A DNA stretch of 64,000 nucleotides from Paractinoplanes toevensis. GTDB lineage: Bacteria; Actinomycetota; Actinomycetes; Mycobacteriales; Micromonosporaceae. Each line of letters opens with the position of its first letter. Position 1 is the stretch's first letter. Position numbers and translations under genes: made by a program. Below the pieces are notes generated by a model. The model had not been told where the DNA came from and did no database searches. It saw only the letters and a list, made by a program, of their open reading frames with translations. This document shows, piece by piece, positions 42,280-51,282 of the stretch. The DNA lies in the NCBI RefSeq assembly GCF_018332695.1, contig NZ_BOQN01000022.1:86244-150243 (forward strand). The letters run 5' to 3'.

Positions 42280-42359
42280 CCGAGCGAAGCGAGGGCATCA
42301 GCATGCTCAGTCCGGAATTGGGTCTCGGCAGCTCGGAGCGAAGCGAGGAGCTGGCATGA
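42276..42359 (+). CDS. 27-residue coupling ORF between permease genes
   Basis: An ATG at 42276 overlaps the stop of the DppB-type gene (ATGA), and the ORF's own TGA at 42357-42359 overlaps the ATG of the next gene. The peptide (MTERSEGISM ... SSERSEELA) is built from two copies of a 13-base repeat that encodes ERSE. Its likely role is to carry ribosomes across an inserted repeat so that the permease genes stay translationally coupled; whether the peptide has a function is unknown. The double ATGA overlap is directly visible. Confidence 0.55.
   Translation: MTERSEGISMLSPELGLGSSERSEELA
42282..42348. repeat. Two direct copies of GAGCGAAGCGAGG
   Basis: The 13-mer occurs at 42282-42294 and 42336-42348, 54 bp apart in the same orientation, inside the only gap of an otherwise overlapping operon. 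Similar GAGCGAAGCGAG elements are, as far as I recall, dispersed in intergenic regions of Micromonosporaceae genomes. I saw no other copy in this window by eye. Confidence 0.7.
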
Positions 42360-44125
42360 CCTCACTCTGGCGACGCCTGCTGCGCAACCCCACCGGTATC
42401 GGCTCCCTGATCTTCCTCGTCCTCGTGGTGCTCAGCGCCGTCTTCGCGCCGCTGCTCGCGCCGCACGACCCCAACACCGCGAGCGCGTACGACACGCTGT
42501 CCGGGCCGAGCGCCACGTACTGGCTCGGTAACGACGGCTCGGGCCACGACGTGTTGTCGCGGCTGCTGTTCGCCACCCGCCTGTCGGTCACCCTCACCGG
42601 CGAGACCCTCGTCATCGCCGCGGTCCTCGGCATCGTCGCCGGGCTCCTGGCCGGCTACTACGGCAAGTTCTTCGAAGCGGTGGGCGCTGCCGGGACCAGC
42701 CTGCTGCAGGCGCTGCCCGCCATCGTCGTCCTGCTCGCCGCCAAGAGCGTCCTCGGCCCGTCGGACTTCGCCGCCATGGCCGTCTTCGGCGTCCTCATCG
42801 CACCCGCCTTCTACCGGGTCGTGTACTCGGCCGTATCGGCGGTCCGCGGTGAGCTGTACGTCGACGCGGCCCGCGTGTCCGGGCTGTCGGACCCCCGGAT
42901 CATCGGCCGCCACGTGCTCACCGTGGTCCGCGCCCCGGCCATCGTCCTGGCGGCGAACATCGCCGGCATCTCGGTGGCCATCTCCGCCGGGCTCGACTTC
43001 CTCGGCCTGGGCGACCCGGCGATCCCGAGCTGGGGCGGCATGCTCAACGACGGCTTCACCAACATCTTCACCCAGCCGTTGCTGGTGCTATGGCCGTCAC
43101 TCGCGATCGGCCTCACCTGCATCGCCTTCGCGCTGCTCGGCAACGCCCTGCGCGACGAACTCGAGCGCGTCGACGCCGCACCGAAGCGGCGCCGGCGGGC
43201 CACCCCGGCGACCACGGTCACCGTGGCGCCGGCGGCGGTCATCACCCACGACGAAGCTCCCGAGAAGCCTGGCACCGACCTGCTCGTGGTCCAGCACCTG
43301 TCGGTCGGCTACGGCAGTGCGGACGGGTCGGTGAAGACCGTGGTCGAGGACGTCACACTCACCGTCCGGCGGGGCGAGGTACACGGGCTCATCGGCGAGT
43401 CGGGCTCCGGCAAGACGCAAACCGCGTTCTCGATCCTGCGCCTGCTGCCCAGCGGCGGGCGGCTCGTCGGCGGCTCGATCACCTTCGAGGGGAGGGACCT
43501 GGCGAATCTGTCGGAGAAACAGATGACGGCGCTGCGCGGCAAGAAGATCGCGTATGTCCCGCAGGAGCCGATGAGCAACCTCGACCCCTCGTTCACCGTC
43601 GGCTCACAGCTCGTCGAGCCGATGCGCCTGCACCTCGGCCTCTCGAAATCCGACGCCAAGGCGCGCGCCCTCGACCTGCTCGCCCGAGTGGGCATCCCGA
43701 ATCCCGGGCGCACCTACGCGGCGTACCCGCACGAGGTGTCGGGCGGCATGGCCCAGCGGGTGCTCATCGCCGGCGCCATCTCGTGCGACCCCGACCTGCT
43801 CATCGCGGACGAGCCGACCACCGCGCTGGACGTCACCGTGCAGGCCGAGGTCCTCGACCTGCTGCGCGACCTGCAGCGCGAACGGCAGATGGGAATGCTG
43901 CTGGTGACCCACAACTTCGGCGTCGTGGCCGACCTCTGCGACCGGGTGTCGGTCATGCAGTCCGGGCGCATCGTCGAGACCGGACCCGTTCGCGCGATCT
44001 TCGCCGGCCCCCGGCATGCCTACACCCGCAGCCTGTTCGAGGCCATCCTGCCGGACGCCGAGGCCCGCGGCGCGCTGCCGGGGATCACGTCGTCGGGCAC
44101 CCTCGGGGAAGGAGTGACCGCATGA
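42356..44125 (+). CDS. ABC transporter permease-ATPase fusion (DppC-DppD)
   Basis: 589 residues. Residues 1-275 are a DppC-type permease: PTGIGSLIFLVLVVLSAVFA, YWLGNDGSGHDVLSRLLFAT, EAA loop YVDAARVSGLSDPRIIGRHV, and LDFLGLGDPAIPSWGGML. After a charged linker (RRRRATPATT) a complete ATPase starts at about 310: Walker A GESGSGKTQ, Q-loop YVPQEPMSNLDPSF, signature VSGGMAQRV and Walker B LLIADEPTTALDVTVQAEVL. Such fusions are known in actinobacterial peptide-type transporters and fix permease and ATPase at 1:1. It pairs with the separate ATPase encoded at 44122. Start ATG 42356 overlaps the stop of the coupling ORF. Confidence 0.92.
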   Translation: MTSLWRRLLRNPTGIGSLIFLVLVVLSAVFAPLLAPHDPNTASAYDTLSGPSATYWLGNDGSGHDVLSRLLFATRLSVTLTGETLVIAAVLGIVAGLLAGYYGKFFEAVGAAGTSLLQALPAIVVLLAAKSVLGPSDFAAMAVFGVLIAPAFYRVVYSAVSAVRGELYVDAARVSGLSDPRIIGRHVLTVVRAPAIVLAANIAGISVAISAGLDFLGLGDPAIPSWGGMLNDGFTNIFTQPLLVLWPSLAIGLTCIAFALLGNALRDELERVDAAPKRRRRATPATTVTVAPAAVITHDEAPEKPGTDLLVVQHLSVGYGSADGSVKTVVEDVTLTVRRGEVHGLIGESGSGKTQTAFSILRLLPSGGRLVGGSITFEGRDLANLSEKQMTALRGKKIAYVPQEPMSNLDPSFTVGSQLVEPMRLHLGLSKSDAKARALDLLARVGIPNPGRTYAAYPHEVSGGMAQRVLIAGAISCDPDLLIADEPTTALDVTVQAEVLDLLRDLQRERQMGMLLVTHNFGVVADLCDRVSVMQSGRIVETGPVRAIFAGPRHAYTRSLFEAILPDAEARGALPGITSSGTLGEGVTA

Positions 44126-44985
44126 CCGAGACGCTGCTCGAGGTGCGGGACATCGTTGTGGACTATCCGGTCAAGGGATTCCGCAAGCCGCCCTTCCGGG
44201 CGCTCGGCGGCGTGTCGCTCGAGGTCGGCCCCGGCGAGTGCGTCGGTCTGGTCGGCGAGTCCGGCAGCGGCAAAACCACTCTGGGCCGCGCGGTGCTCGG
44301 CCTGGCCCCGGTCACCTCCGGATCGATCACCTACCGGGGCCGCGAGATCAGCCGGCTACGGCACCGGGAGCGGCGTGCGCTCGCCGCCGACCTGCAGGTC
44401 GTCTTCCAGGACCCGTACACGTCGCTCAACCCCTCGCTGACGATCGAGCAGATCCTCACCGAGCCCCTGATCGCCCGCAAGACGGACAAGCAGCTGGCCC
44501 GGCGTCGGGTCCGCGAGCTGCTCGACGCCGTGCACCTGCCGTCGGACGCGGGTAATCGGCTGCCCCGCGAGTTCTCCGGCGGTCAGCGGCAGCGGGTCGC
44601 GATCGCCCGCGCGCTCGCCCTCGACCCGAAACTGATCGTCTGCGACGAACCGGTCTCCGCGCTCGACCTGTCCACCCAGGCCCGGGTGCTCGACCTGTTC
44701 AAGGAGATCCAGGCCCGTACCGGGGTCGCCTACCTGTTCGTCAGCCACGACCTCGACGTCGTGCGCTACCTCTCGCACCGCGTCGCGGTCATGTACCGCG
44801 GCGAGATCGTCGAGTGGGGCCCCGCCAGCCAGGTGACCGTCCGCCCCGAGCACCCGTACACCCAGCGCCTCTTTCTGGCGGCTCCCGTGGCGGACCCGGC
44901 GAAACAGGAACAGCGGCGCGCCGAGCGCCACCGGCTCCTCGCGTTGCAGCGGGAGCAGGACGAGCAGATGGAGATCAACGCATGA
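44122..44985 (+). CDS. ABC transporter ATP-binding protein, DppF type
   Basis: 287 residues; the ATG at 44122 overlaps the previous stop (ATGA). Walker A GESGSGKTT, Q-loop VVFQDPYTSLNPSLTIEQIL, signature FSGGQRQRVAIARALA, Walker B LIVCDEPVSALDLSTQARVL and H-loop FVSHDLDVVRYLSHRVAVMY are all intact. The C-terminal HPYTQRLFLAAPVADPAKQE is the oligopeptide-binding tail of OppF/DppF. With the fusion ATPase it forms the heterodimeric motor of the importer. Its 3' end overlaps the GH3 gene (ATGA), so transport and hydrolysis are translationally linked. Confidence 0.94.
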   Translation: MTETLLEVRDIVVDYPVKGFRKPPFRALGGVSLEVGPGECVGLVGESGSGKTTLGRAVLGLAPVTSGSITYRGREISRLRHRERRALAADLQVVFQDPYTSLNPSLTIEQILTEPLIARKTDKQLARRRVRELLDAVHLPSDAGNRLPREFSGGQRQRVAIARALALDPKLIVCDEPVSALDLSTQARVLDLFKEIQARTGVAYLFVSHDLDVVRYLSHRVAVMYRGEIVEWGPASQVTVRPEHPYTQRLFLAAPVADPAKQEQRRAERHRLLALQREQDEQMEINA

Positions 44986-47423
44986 CCGACACGAACGCCC
45001 GGATCGAGGAGGCGCTGGCCGCGCTGACGCTCGAGGAGAAGGTGCGGCTGCTGACCGGCCGGGACTTCTGGAACACCTGGCCGATCGAGAAGATCGGGTT
45101 GCGCGCCATGCTGTTCTCCGACGGCCCGTCCGGGGTGCGCGGCGAGCGGTGGGACGAGCGCGAGCCGTCGGTGAACCTGCCGTCGGCGACCGCGCTCGGC
45201 GCCTCGTTCGACGTCGACCTGGCCCGCCGGTACGGTGCCGTCGCCGCGGTGGAGGCCCGGCGCAAGGGCGTGGACGCCGTTCTCGGGCCGACGATCAACC
45301 TGCACCGCTCGCCGCTGGGCGGCCGGCACTTCGAGGCGTACAGCGAGGACCCGGTCCTCACCGCCGACCTCGCCGCCGCCTTCGTGCACGGGTTGCAGGA
45401 CAACGGGGTCGGGGCCACGCCGAAGCACTACATTGCCAACGACTACGAGGACGAGCGCTTCACCGCCTCCTCCGAGGTGGACGATCGGGCCCTGCGCGAG
45501 TTGTACCTGCTGGCCTTCGAGAAGGCCATCGTCGAGGCCCGCGCCTGGCTCGTGATGAGCTCGTACAACTCGATCAACGGCGTGACGGCGACCGAGAACG
45601 AGCTCCTGGAGACGCCGCTCAACAGCGAGTGGGGCTTCGACGGCGTGGTGATCAGCGACTGGACCGCCGTGCGCAGTCTCGAGGCGGCCAAGGCCAGCCA
45701 GGACCTGGCCATGCCCGGCCCGGTCGGCCCGTGGGGTGACGCGCTCGTCGCGGCGGTCCGCGAAGGCAAGATCGACGAGGCGCACGTCGACCGCAAGGTA
45801 CGCCGGATCCTGCTGCTCGCCGTACGGGTCGGCGCCCTGGACGGGTTCGGCGCGAAAGAGCCGGTGCTCGTCGAGGACGGCGCCGCCTTCGCCCGGGAAG
45901 CGGCGGCCGACGGCATCGTGCTGCTGGAGAACCGTGCCGCCCTGCCATGGGACGCCGACGCGATCACCAGCGTCGCCGTCATCGGCGACAACGCCGCGCA
46001 CGCCCGCACCCAGGGCGGTGGCAGCGCGACCGTGCTCCCCGCGTACACGATCTCCCCGCTCGACGGCCTCCGCTCCGCCCTGCCGCACGCGACGGTCGAC
46101 TATGCCCTCGGCGCCATCGTCCAGACCGGGCTCAGCCCGCTGCCGGCCGACCGGATCCAGAACCCGGTCACCGGCGGTCCCGGCGTCCGGGTCCGCTTCC
46201 TCGACGCGGCCGGCCAGGAACTCTTCGGCGAAGACCGGCTCACCACGTCGCTGGTGTGGTTCGGCGGCGACGCGCCGATCGCCGAGGCCGCCAGCGTCGA
46301 GCTGACCACCCGGTTCACCCCGGCCGAGGACAGCACGGTACGGCTGGGGTTCGCGACGGTGGGCGCCGGCATCGTCAGCATGGACGGCGAGCGGATCGTC
46401 GAGGCCGACCTGCACCCGGTCGGTGACGACCTCGGCGCGGCGTTCCTCAACCCGCCCAGCGCCACGCGTCCGGTGGTGTTCGTCGAGGGCCGCCCCGTGG
46501 ACATCAGCTTCGAGCTCGACCTCACCGGCCGGGTGGACTTCCTGTCCGGCGCGCTGTCGTTCCAGTTCGGTACTGAACCGGAGGACATCGACCCGGACGC
46601 GCTCATCGCCGAGGCGGTGGCGGCGGCCCGGTCGGCCGATGTCGCCCTCGTCGTGGTGGGTACGAACGCGGTCGTCGAGTCCGAGGGCTGGGACCGCACC
46701 TCGCTCTCCCTGCCCGGCCGGCAGGACGACCTGGTCCGGGCCGTCGCCGCGGTCAATCCGCGCACCGTCGTGCTGGTCAACTCGGGTTCGCCGGTGGTCA
46801 TGCCGTGGCGTCACGAGGTCGCCGCCGTCCTGATCGGCTGGTTCGGCGGCCAGGAGTTCGGCGGCGCGGTGGCCGACGTGCTCACCGGCCTGCGTGAGCC
46901 CGGCGGCCGCCTGCCCACCACCTGGGGCGCCGACGAGGCCGGCGTGCCGATCCTCGACACCAGGCCCAAGGACGGGGTCGTCGAGTACCGCGAGGGCATC
47001 CACATCGGCTACCGGGCCTGGCTCCGCCAGCCCACGGTGCCGCCGGCCTACTGGTTCGGCGCGGGCCTCAGCTACACCCACATTCCCCTGGTACGCCTCG
47101 ACGCACCGGCCACGGCGGCACCCGGCGAGACGATGACCGTGTCCGTCGGCGTGCAGAACCGCAGTGACCGCGACGGCAAGCAGGTGGTCCTGGTCTTCGC
47201 CGAGAAGCCCGGTTCGGTGACCGACAGGCCGGCCCGGTGGCTGGTCGGCTTCGCGGTCGTGCGGGTACCGGCGGGCGGCTCCGCCGTCGCCGACGTGACG
47301 GTGCCCGTCCGCCTGCTCGCCTACTGGGACGCGGGCTGGCAGTACGAGACCGGCGAGTATCTGCTACGCGCCGGCACGACCGCTGTCGACCTTCCGCTCT
47401 CCACGAAGCTCATGCTGCGGTGA
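44982..47423 (+). CDS. GH3 beta-glycosidase with PA14 insert, cytoplasmic
   Basis: 813 residues without signal peptide. N-terminal barrel: LTGRDFWNTWPIEKIGLRAM, FSDGPSGVRG, LGPTINLHRSPLGGRHFEAY, SEDP, KHYIAND and the nucleophile D226 in VVISDWTAV. A PA14 domain (about 400-525, VRVRFLDAAGQELFGEDRLT) is inserted in the second domain, which resumes with VVVGTNAVVESEGWDRTSLS and LPGRQDDLVRAVAAVNP. A fibronectin-III-like end (VGVQNRSDRDGKQVVLVF) closes it. PA14-bearing GH3 proteins are mostly beta-glucosidases that act on oligosaccharides. It should split the sugars imported by the co-transcribed ABC system. Overlaps the previous gene by ATGA and the next by GTGA. Confidence 0.93.
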   Translation: MTDTNARIEEALAALTLEEKVRLLTGRDFWNTWPIEKIGLRAMLFSDGPSGVRGERWDEREPSVNLPSATALGASFDVDLARRYGAVAAVEARRKGVDAVLGPTINLHRSPLGGRHFEAYSEDPVLTADLAAAFVHGLQDNGVGATPKHYIANDYEDERFTASSEVDDRALRELYLLAFEKAIVEARAWLVMSSYNSINGVTATENELLETPLNSEWGFDGVVISDWTAVRSLEAAKASQDLAMPGPVGPWGDALVAAVREGKIDEAHVDRKVRRILLLAVRVGALDGFGAKEPVLVEDGAAFAREAAADGIVLLENRAALPWDADAITSVAVIGDNAAHARTQGGGSATVLPAYTISPLDGLRSALPHATVDYALGAIVQTGLSPLPADRIQNPVTGGPGVRVRFLDAAGQELFGEDRLTTSLVWFGGDAPIAEAASVELTTRFTPAEDSTVRLGFATVGAGIVSMDGERIVEADLHPVGDDLGAAFLNPPSATRPVVFVEGRPVDISFELDLTGRVDFLSGALSFQFGTEPEDIDPDALIAEAVAAARSADVALVVVGTNAVVESEGWDRTSLSLPGRQDDLVRAVAAVNPRTVVLVNSGSPVVMPWRHEVAAVLIGWFGGQEFGGAVADVLTGLREPGGRLPTTWGADEAGVPILDTRPKDGVVEYREGIHIGYRAWLRQPTVPPAYWFGAGLSYTHIPLVRLDAPATAAPGETMTVSVGVQNRSDRDGKQVVLVFAEKPGSVTDRPARWLVGFAVVRVPAGGSAVADVTVPVRLLAYWDAGWQYETGEYLLRAGTTAVDLPLSTKLMLR

Positions 47424-48958
47424 CCCGGCTGTTCAACCCGCTGATCCCCGGCTTCAACCCCGACCCGAGCGTGGTCGAGGCCGGCGGCGCCTACTACCTC
47501 GTCACGTCGACGTTCGAATATGTGCCGGGTATCCCGGTGCACCGCAGCACCGACTTCGAGACGTGGGAACTGATCGGCCACGTCGGCGTCACCGCGGCAA
47601 CCCTCGGGGTGGCCGCGGTGCCGACCGGCCTCGGCGTGTGGGCCCCGACGATCCGCTATCGGGACGGCCTTTTCCACGTCATCGTCACCATCCCGTTCAG
47701 CGCCAAGCGCTGCGTGCTGTTCACCGCCGCCGACCCGGCCGGGCCCTGGGACGAGGGAATCACGATCGACGGGATCGACGGCATCGACCCCGATCTCGCC
47801 TGGGACACCGACGGCAACGCCTACGTGACCTACTCGGGACTCGTGCTCTCCGGCGACGACCTCGGCGCCCACAACGGCATTCTGCAGGCGCGGGTGGACC
47901 TGCGAGCCGGCACGGTGCTGGAGACACCGCGCTCGCTGTGGAGCGGCACCGGGCTCATGTTCCCCGAGGCGCCGCACGTCTTCCACCGCGACGAGCACTG
48001 GTACCTGATGATCGCCGAGGGCGGCACCGAACGCGGACACGGCGTCTCGATCGCCCGCGGCCCGTCGATCGAGGGACCCTTCCAGGGTGCGCCGGGCAAC
48101 CCGGTGCTCAGCGCCCGCAGCACCAGCCGGCCGATTCAGAACACCGGCCACGCTGACCTCGTCACCCTGCCGGACGGCGACGACGCACTGGTCCTGCTGG
48201 GCATGCGGCCGCTCGGCGCCACCCGCCAGTTCTCCCCACTCGGCCGCGAGACGTTCGCCACCCGCGTGCGGTGGGTGGACGGCTGGCCCCGGCCGGAGCC
48301 GGTGACCCTGGATCCACGCCCGGGCGAGGACACCGAGTCCTTCTCATTCGCCGAAGCTGGTGCGTGGACCGACCCCGGCTGGATCCGGCCCCGCGGCGCC
48401 CCCGCCGAGGTCGCACACGTGTCGGGTGGGCGGCTCGTGATCAACGGTGCCGTCGGTGGGATGGCGGCGCTGCGACCGGCGTTCGCCGGCCGCCGGCAAC
48501 GGCACCACACCAGCGCGACCAGCGTAACGATCGACGCGACGAACGGCGCCGGTGGCCTGGCTCTCCGGTACGACGAGGGTCTCTACATCGCGATCGAGGC
48601 CCGCGGTTCGACCGTGACCGCGACCGCCGTGGTGTCCACCCTGCGGCAGGAGTGGACGGCCACCCTGCCGCCCGGCGAGATCACCCTGCGGATCGAGACG
48701 GCGCCGCCACCTGAGGGGTTCGGCGCCGAGGCGACCGGCGGCGACCGGATCCGGCTGCTTGCCGCGGCCGGCGGTGAGCAGCGGGTGCTTACCGAGCTCG
48801 ATGGCCGGCATTGGAGCGCCGAGTCCGCCGGCGGCTCGTTCACCGGCCGGGTCACCGGCATGTTCGCGGCCGAGGGCACCGTATCGTTCGGAACCTTCTC
48901 GTATCGCGGCAGCGAAACCTCGGGGCCCGACCGGGTGACACCGGCCGCGGCGTCGTGA
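47420..48958 (+). CDS. GH43 beta-xylosidase/arabinofuranosidase-type enzyme, cytoplasmic
   Basis: 512 residues from the GTG at 47420, which overlaps the GH3 stop. The five-bladed propeller shows the three GH43 acids: general base in FNPLIPGFNPDPSVVEAGG, pKa modulator in IDGIDPDLAWDTDG, and general acid in GLMFPEAPHVFHRDEHWYLM. The C-terminal ~190 residues form the beta-sandwich (GH43_C2/DUF1349-like) usual in beta-xylosidases of the GH43_11/12 group. No signal peptide. It probably removes xylose or arabinose from imported xylo-oligosaccharides. With the GH3 enzyme and transporter this makes the operon a likely xylo- or mixed beta-oligosaccharide use system. Last gene of the operon. Confidence 0.92.
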   Translation: MTRLFNPLIPGFNPDPSVVEAGGAYYLVTSTFEYVPGIPVHRSTDFETWELIGHVGVTAATLGVAAVPTGLGVWAPTIRYRDGLFHVIVTIPFSAKRCVLFTAADPAGPWDEGITIDGIDGIDPDLAWDTDGNAYVTYSGLVLSGDDLGAHNGILQARVDLRAGTVLETPRSLWSGTGLMFPEAPHVFHRDEHWYLMIAEGGTERGHGVSIARGPSIEGPFQGAPGNPVLSARSTSRPIQNTGHADLVTLPDGDDALVLLGMRPLGATRQFSPLGRETFATRVRWVDGWPRPEPVTLDPRPGEDTESFSFAEAGAWTDPGWIRPRGAPAEVAHVSGGRLVINGAVGGMAALRPAFAGRRQRHHTSATSVTIDATNGAGGLALRYDEGLYIAIEARGSTVTATAVVSTLRQEWTATLPPGEITLRIETAPPPEGFGAEATGGDRIRLLAAAGGEQRVLTELDGRHWSAESAGGSFTGRVTGMFAAEGTVSFGTFSYRGSETSGPDRVTPAAAS

Positions 48959-49077
48959 CAGGTAAGAAACGCGTCTGTCCCGTGCGATCGGGGATCGCGG
49001 CTTCACCATCCGGTGCCGAGCCGGCCGTTCGAGCGGTGGCAGGTCGGCGTGACATCCCGGTATCGGCCGGTGGGTGA

Positions 49078-50712
49078 TCAGGTGCGGAAGGTGGAGACCA
49101 GGCTGCTCAGTTCGGTGGACATGCGGGCGAGTTCGGTGGTGGCCTGCTGGGTTTCGGTGACGCCTTGGCTGGTCATCCGGGCGGCTTCGGCGACACCGGT
49201 GATGTTCTGCGCGATCTCCCCGGCACCGCCGGCTGCTTCGCTGACGCTGCGGTTCATCTCCGCAGTGGTGGCGGTCTGTTCCTCCACGGCCGAGGCGATG
49301 GTGGTCTGGAACTCGCTGATCCGCTCGATCACCGACGAGATTTCGTCGATCGCGGTGACCGCGCCGCTGGTGTCGGCCTGGATGGCTTGGACCCGGCGGG
49401 AGATGTCCTCGGTGGCCCGCGCGGTCTCCTGAGCGAGGTCCTTGACCTCAGACGCCACCACCGCGAAGCCCTTGCCCATTTCGCCGGCGCGGGCGGCTTC
49501 GATGGTGGCATTGAGGGCGAGCAGGTTGGTCTGCTCGGCGATCGCGGTGATTACCTTGATGACGTTGCCGATCTCCGCGGACGAATCACCGAGTTTGTTC
49601 ATGGTGGCCGACGTGTTCGCGGTGATGGTGACCGCCTCCGACGCGACGCGCGCGGCCTCGGCGGCGTTCTGGGAGATCTCCCGGATCGAGGCCCCCATTT
49701 CCTCGCTGCCGGAGGAGACCGTCTCGACGCTGCGGGAGACCTGTTCGGCGGCGGCGGACACGGCGAGGGCCTGAGCCGAGGTTTCTTCGGCGGATGCGGC
49801 GATGTTCGCGGCGGTGCTGCTCATCTGCTCCGACGCGCCGGCCAGGGAGGTGGCGGACCCTTCGATGGTGGTGATCGTCTGCCGTAGCCGGTTCAGCGCG
49901 GTGTCCAGGGAGCGGGCCATCCGGCCGGGCTCGTCGCCGGTATCCAGGCCGGTGGAACGGGTCAGGTCGCCGTCGGCGAGCCCGTCGCACACGTAGGTGA
50001 CCTTCGTCAGCGACTGCACGATCTTGCGGGCGACGATGAAGCCGATCGCGAGTGCGAGAACGATGCCGACAGTCAGGGTGATGATGGAGGTGGTCCGGCT
50101 GGACTCGTACCCGGACTTCGCCGCGTTGGCGTTCTTCGCGGCGTCGGCGGTTTCCAGGCCGTCCATGGTGGCGAGCTGGTCGAAGAGCCTCGTCATGATC
50201 GGCAGCACCGTGGCGTCGCGGATCGCCGTCCACCCGGCCAGATCGCTGCGGTTCCCGGCCGGGATCAGCTTGTTGGTCGCGATGTCGGTGTAGGCGTCCC
50301 AGTCGGTTTGCAACTGGTCGATCAGGGCAGCGTCCGACGCCGGGTTGCTCGCCCGGTAGGCGGCCATGGCGGTGGTGAACGCTTGCAGATCGGCGTTGTA
50401 CGCGTCGGTGAACTTCTTCGTGTTGGTCGCATCCAACGACAGCGCCTGGTTGGCGGTGTCGACCCGGGCCTTCAACACGACAGCCTTCAGCTGGCCTACT
50501 GCTTTGATGCTCGCGACGTTGCTGCTGGAGATCAGCTGAGCCGCGTTACTGGCGTCACGCAACGCCAACAGTCCGACAATCCCTACGATCAGCGCGACCA
50601 GGGCCGCGGTTCCGACCGCGGCGAGGACTTTCACGCTGACACTTAGATCAGCGAAAGATCGTCGCGTACGGCCGTCTGCCGTTGCTTGTGTGGAAAGAGT
50701 CATCGCAGCCAT
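49078..50712 (-). CDS. Methyl-accepting chemotaxis protein
   Basis: 544 residues. The ATG at 50712 follows AGAGGGA; a GTG one codon earlier is also possible. First helix [20 protein letters not shown], then a four-helix-bundle periplasmic domain (4HB_MCP-like, about 45-205), second helix [24 protein letters not shown] ([20 protein letters not shown]) and a cytoplasmic signalling domain with the hairpin tip [40 protein letters not shown]. It transmits an external signal to CheA/CheW. No other che or flagellar gene is in the window. Its presence indicates a motile stage, as in zoosporic Actinoplanes relatives. The next gene upstream is unrelated, so it is a single unit. Confidence 0.96.
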   Translation of the reverse strand: MAAMTLSTQATADGRTRRSFADLSVSVKVLAAVGTAALVALIVGIVGLLALRDASNAAQLISSSNVASIKAVGQLKAVVLKARVDTANQALSLDATNTKKFTDAYNADLQAFTTAMAAYRASNPASDAALIDQLQTDWDAYTDIATNKLIPAGNRSDLAGWTAIRDATVLPIMTRLFDQLATMDGLETADAAKNANAAKSGYESSRTTSIITLTVGIVLALAIGFIVARKIVQSLTKVTYVCDGLADGDLTRSTGLDTGDEPGRMARSLDTALNRLRQTITTIEGSATSLAGASEQMSSTAANIAASAEETSAQALAVSAAAEQVSRSVETVSSGSEEMGASIREISQNAAEAARVASEAVTITANTSATMNKLGDSSAEIGNVIKVITAIAEQTNLLALNATIEAARAGEMGKGFAVVASEVKDLAQETARATEDISRRVQAIQADTSGAVTAIDEISSVIERISEFQTTIASAVEEQTATTAEMNRSVSEAAGGAGEIAQNITGVAEAARMTSQGVTETQQATTELARMSTELSSLVSTFRT

Positions 50713-50886
50713 CACAGTCCCTCTTTCAGACGAAAAGTCAGAGTTTCTGCCCCCCGCCGGGCTTTCTCCTACCGCCCATCACTATGCGAGCAAATGGCTG
50801 CTACTGCGCACGGTTCGATGGATTCCGCCGGACCGGTCGGTGGAAAGGCTCATAAGGTCAATCCCACGCGCCTAGCGTGAGGTGTC

Positions 50887-51195
50887 GTGGTCACCGAACA
50901 GGAGTACACCCTGCTGTCCCTGCGGGCCAGAACGTCAGCGGCGTTCGCCGACCTGCAGGTGGTCATTTTGCGGGACCTCGCCGCGCGACTGAAAGCGGAC
51001 GGAGCATCGGCCGACTGCGCCGTGCGGGTAGATGCCGCAGCAGACCAACTCGAGGCCGCCGCACGCCAAACCTGGTACGCCTTACGAGCCGGCGAGACAG
51101 GCACGTTGATGTGCGGAAAGACGACCGGTGCTGAACGACTTCGCGATCAACATCGGTCACCGCTGGCCTGCCGCGGAGAAACCACTGACCAATAG
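50887..51195 (+). CDS. Small hypothetical protein
   Basis: 102 residues from the GTG at 50887, not recognised. The first ~75 residues (TEQEYTLLSLRARTSAAFAD, LQVVILRDLAARLKADGASA, VRVDAAADQLEAAARQTWYA) are helical with coding-like third-position GC. The last ~25 residues (after GTLMCGKTTGAERL) lose that character, so the true end may be earlier or the 3' part may be decayed. Divergent from the MCP gene and in the gap before the histidine kinase, with which it could be functionally linked. No function is proposed. Confidence 0.45.
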   Translation: MVTEQEYTLLSLRARTSAAFADLQVVILRDLAARLKADGASADCAVRVDAAADQLEAAARQTWYALRAGETGTLMCGKTTGAERLRDQHRSPLACRGETTDQ

Positions 51196-51282
51196 CGCCG
51201 AATCACCGCTTCGTTCGAGGTCACGACCCTGCCGGGAGCACCGTCGAAATGGCAGCGATCTTGTCCGGCTTTACCTGGCGGA

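Noticed and set aside
44766..47081. A 771-codon minus-strand frame opposite the GH3 gene
   Set aside because: Antisense to a gene with complete GH3 motifs and overlapping start/stop codons on both sides.
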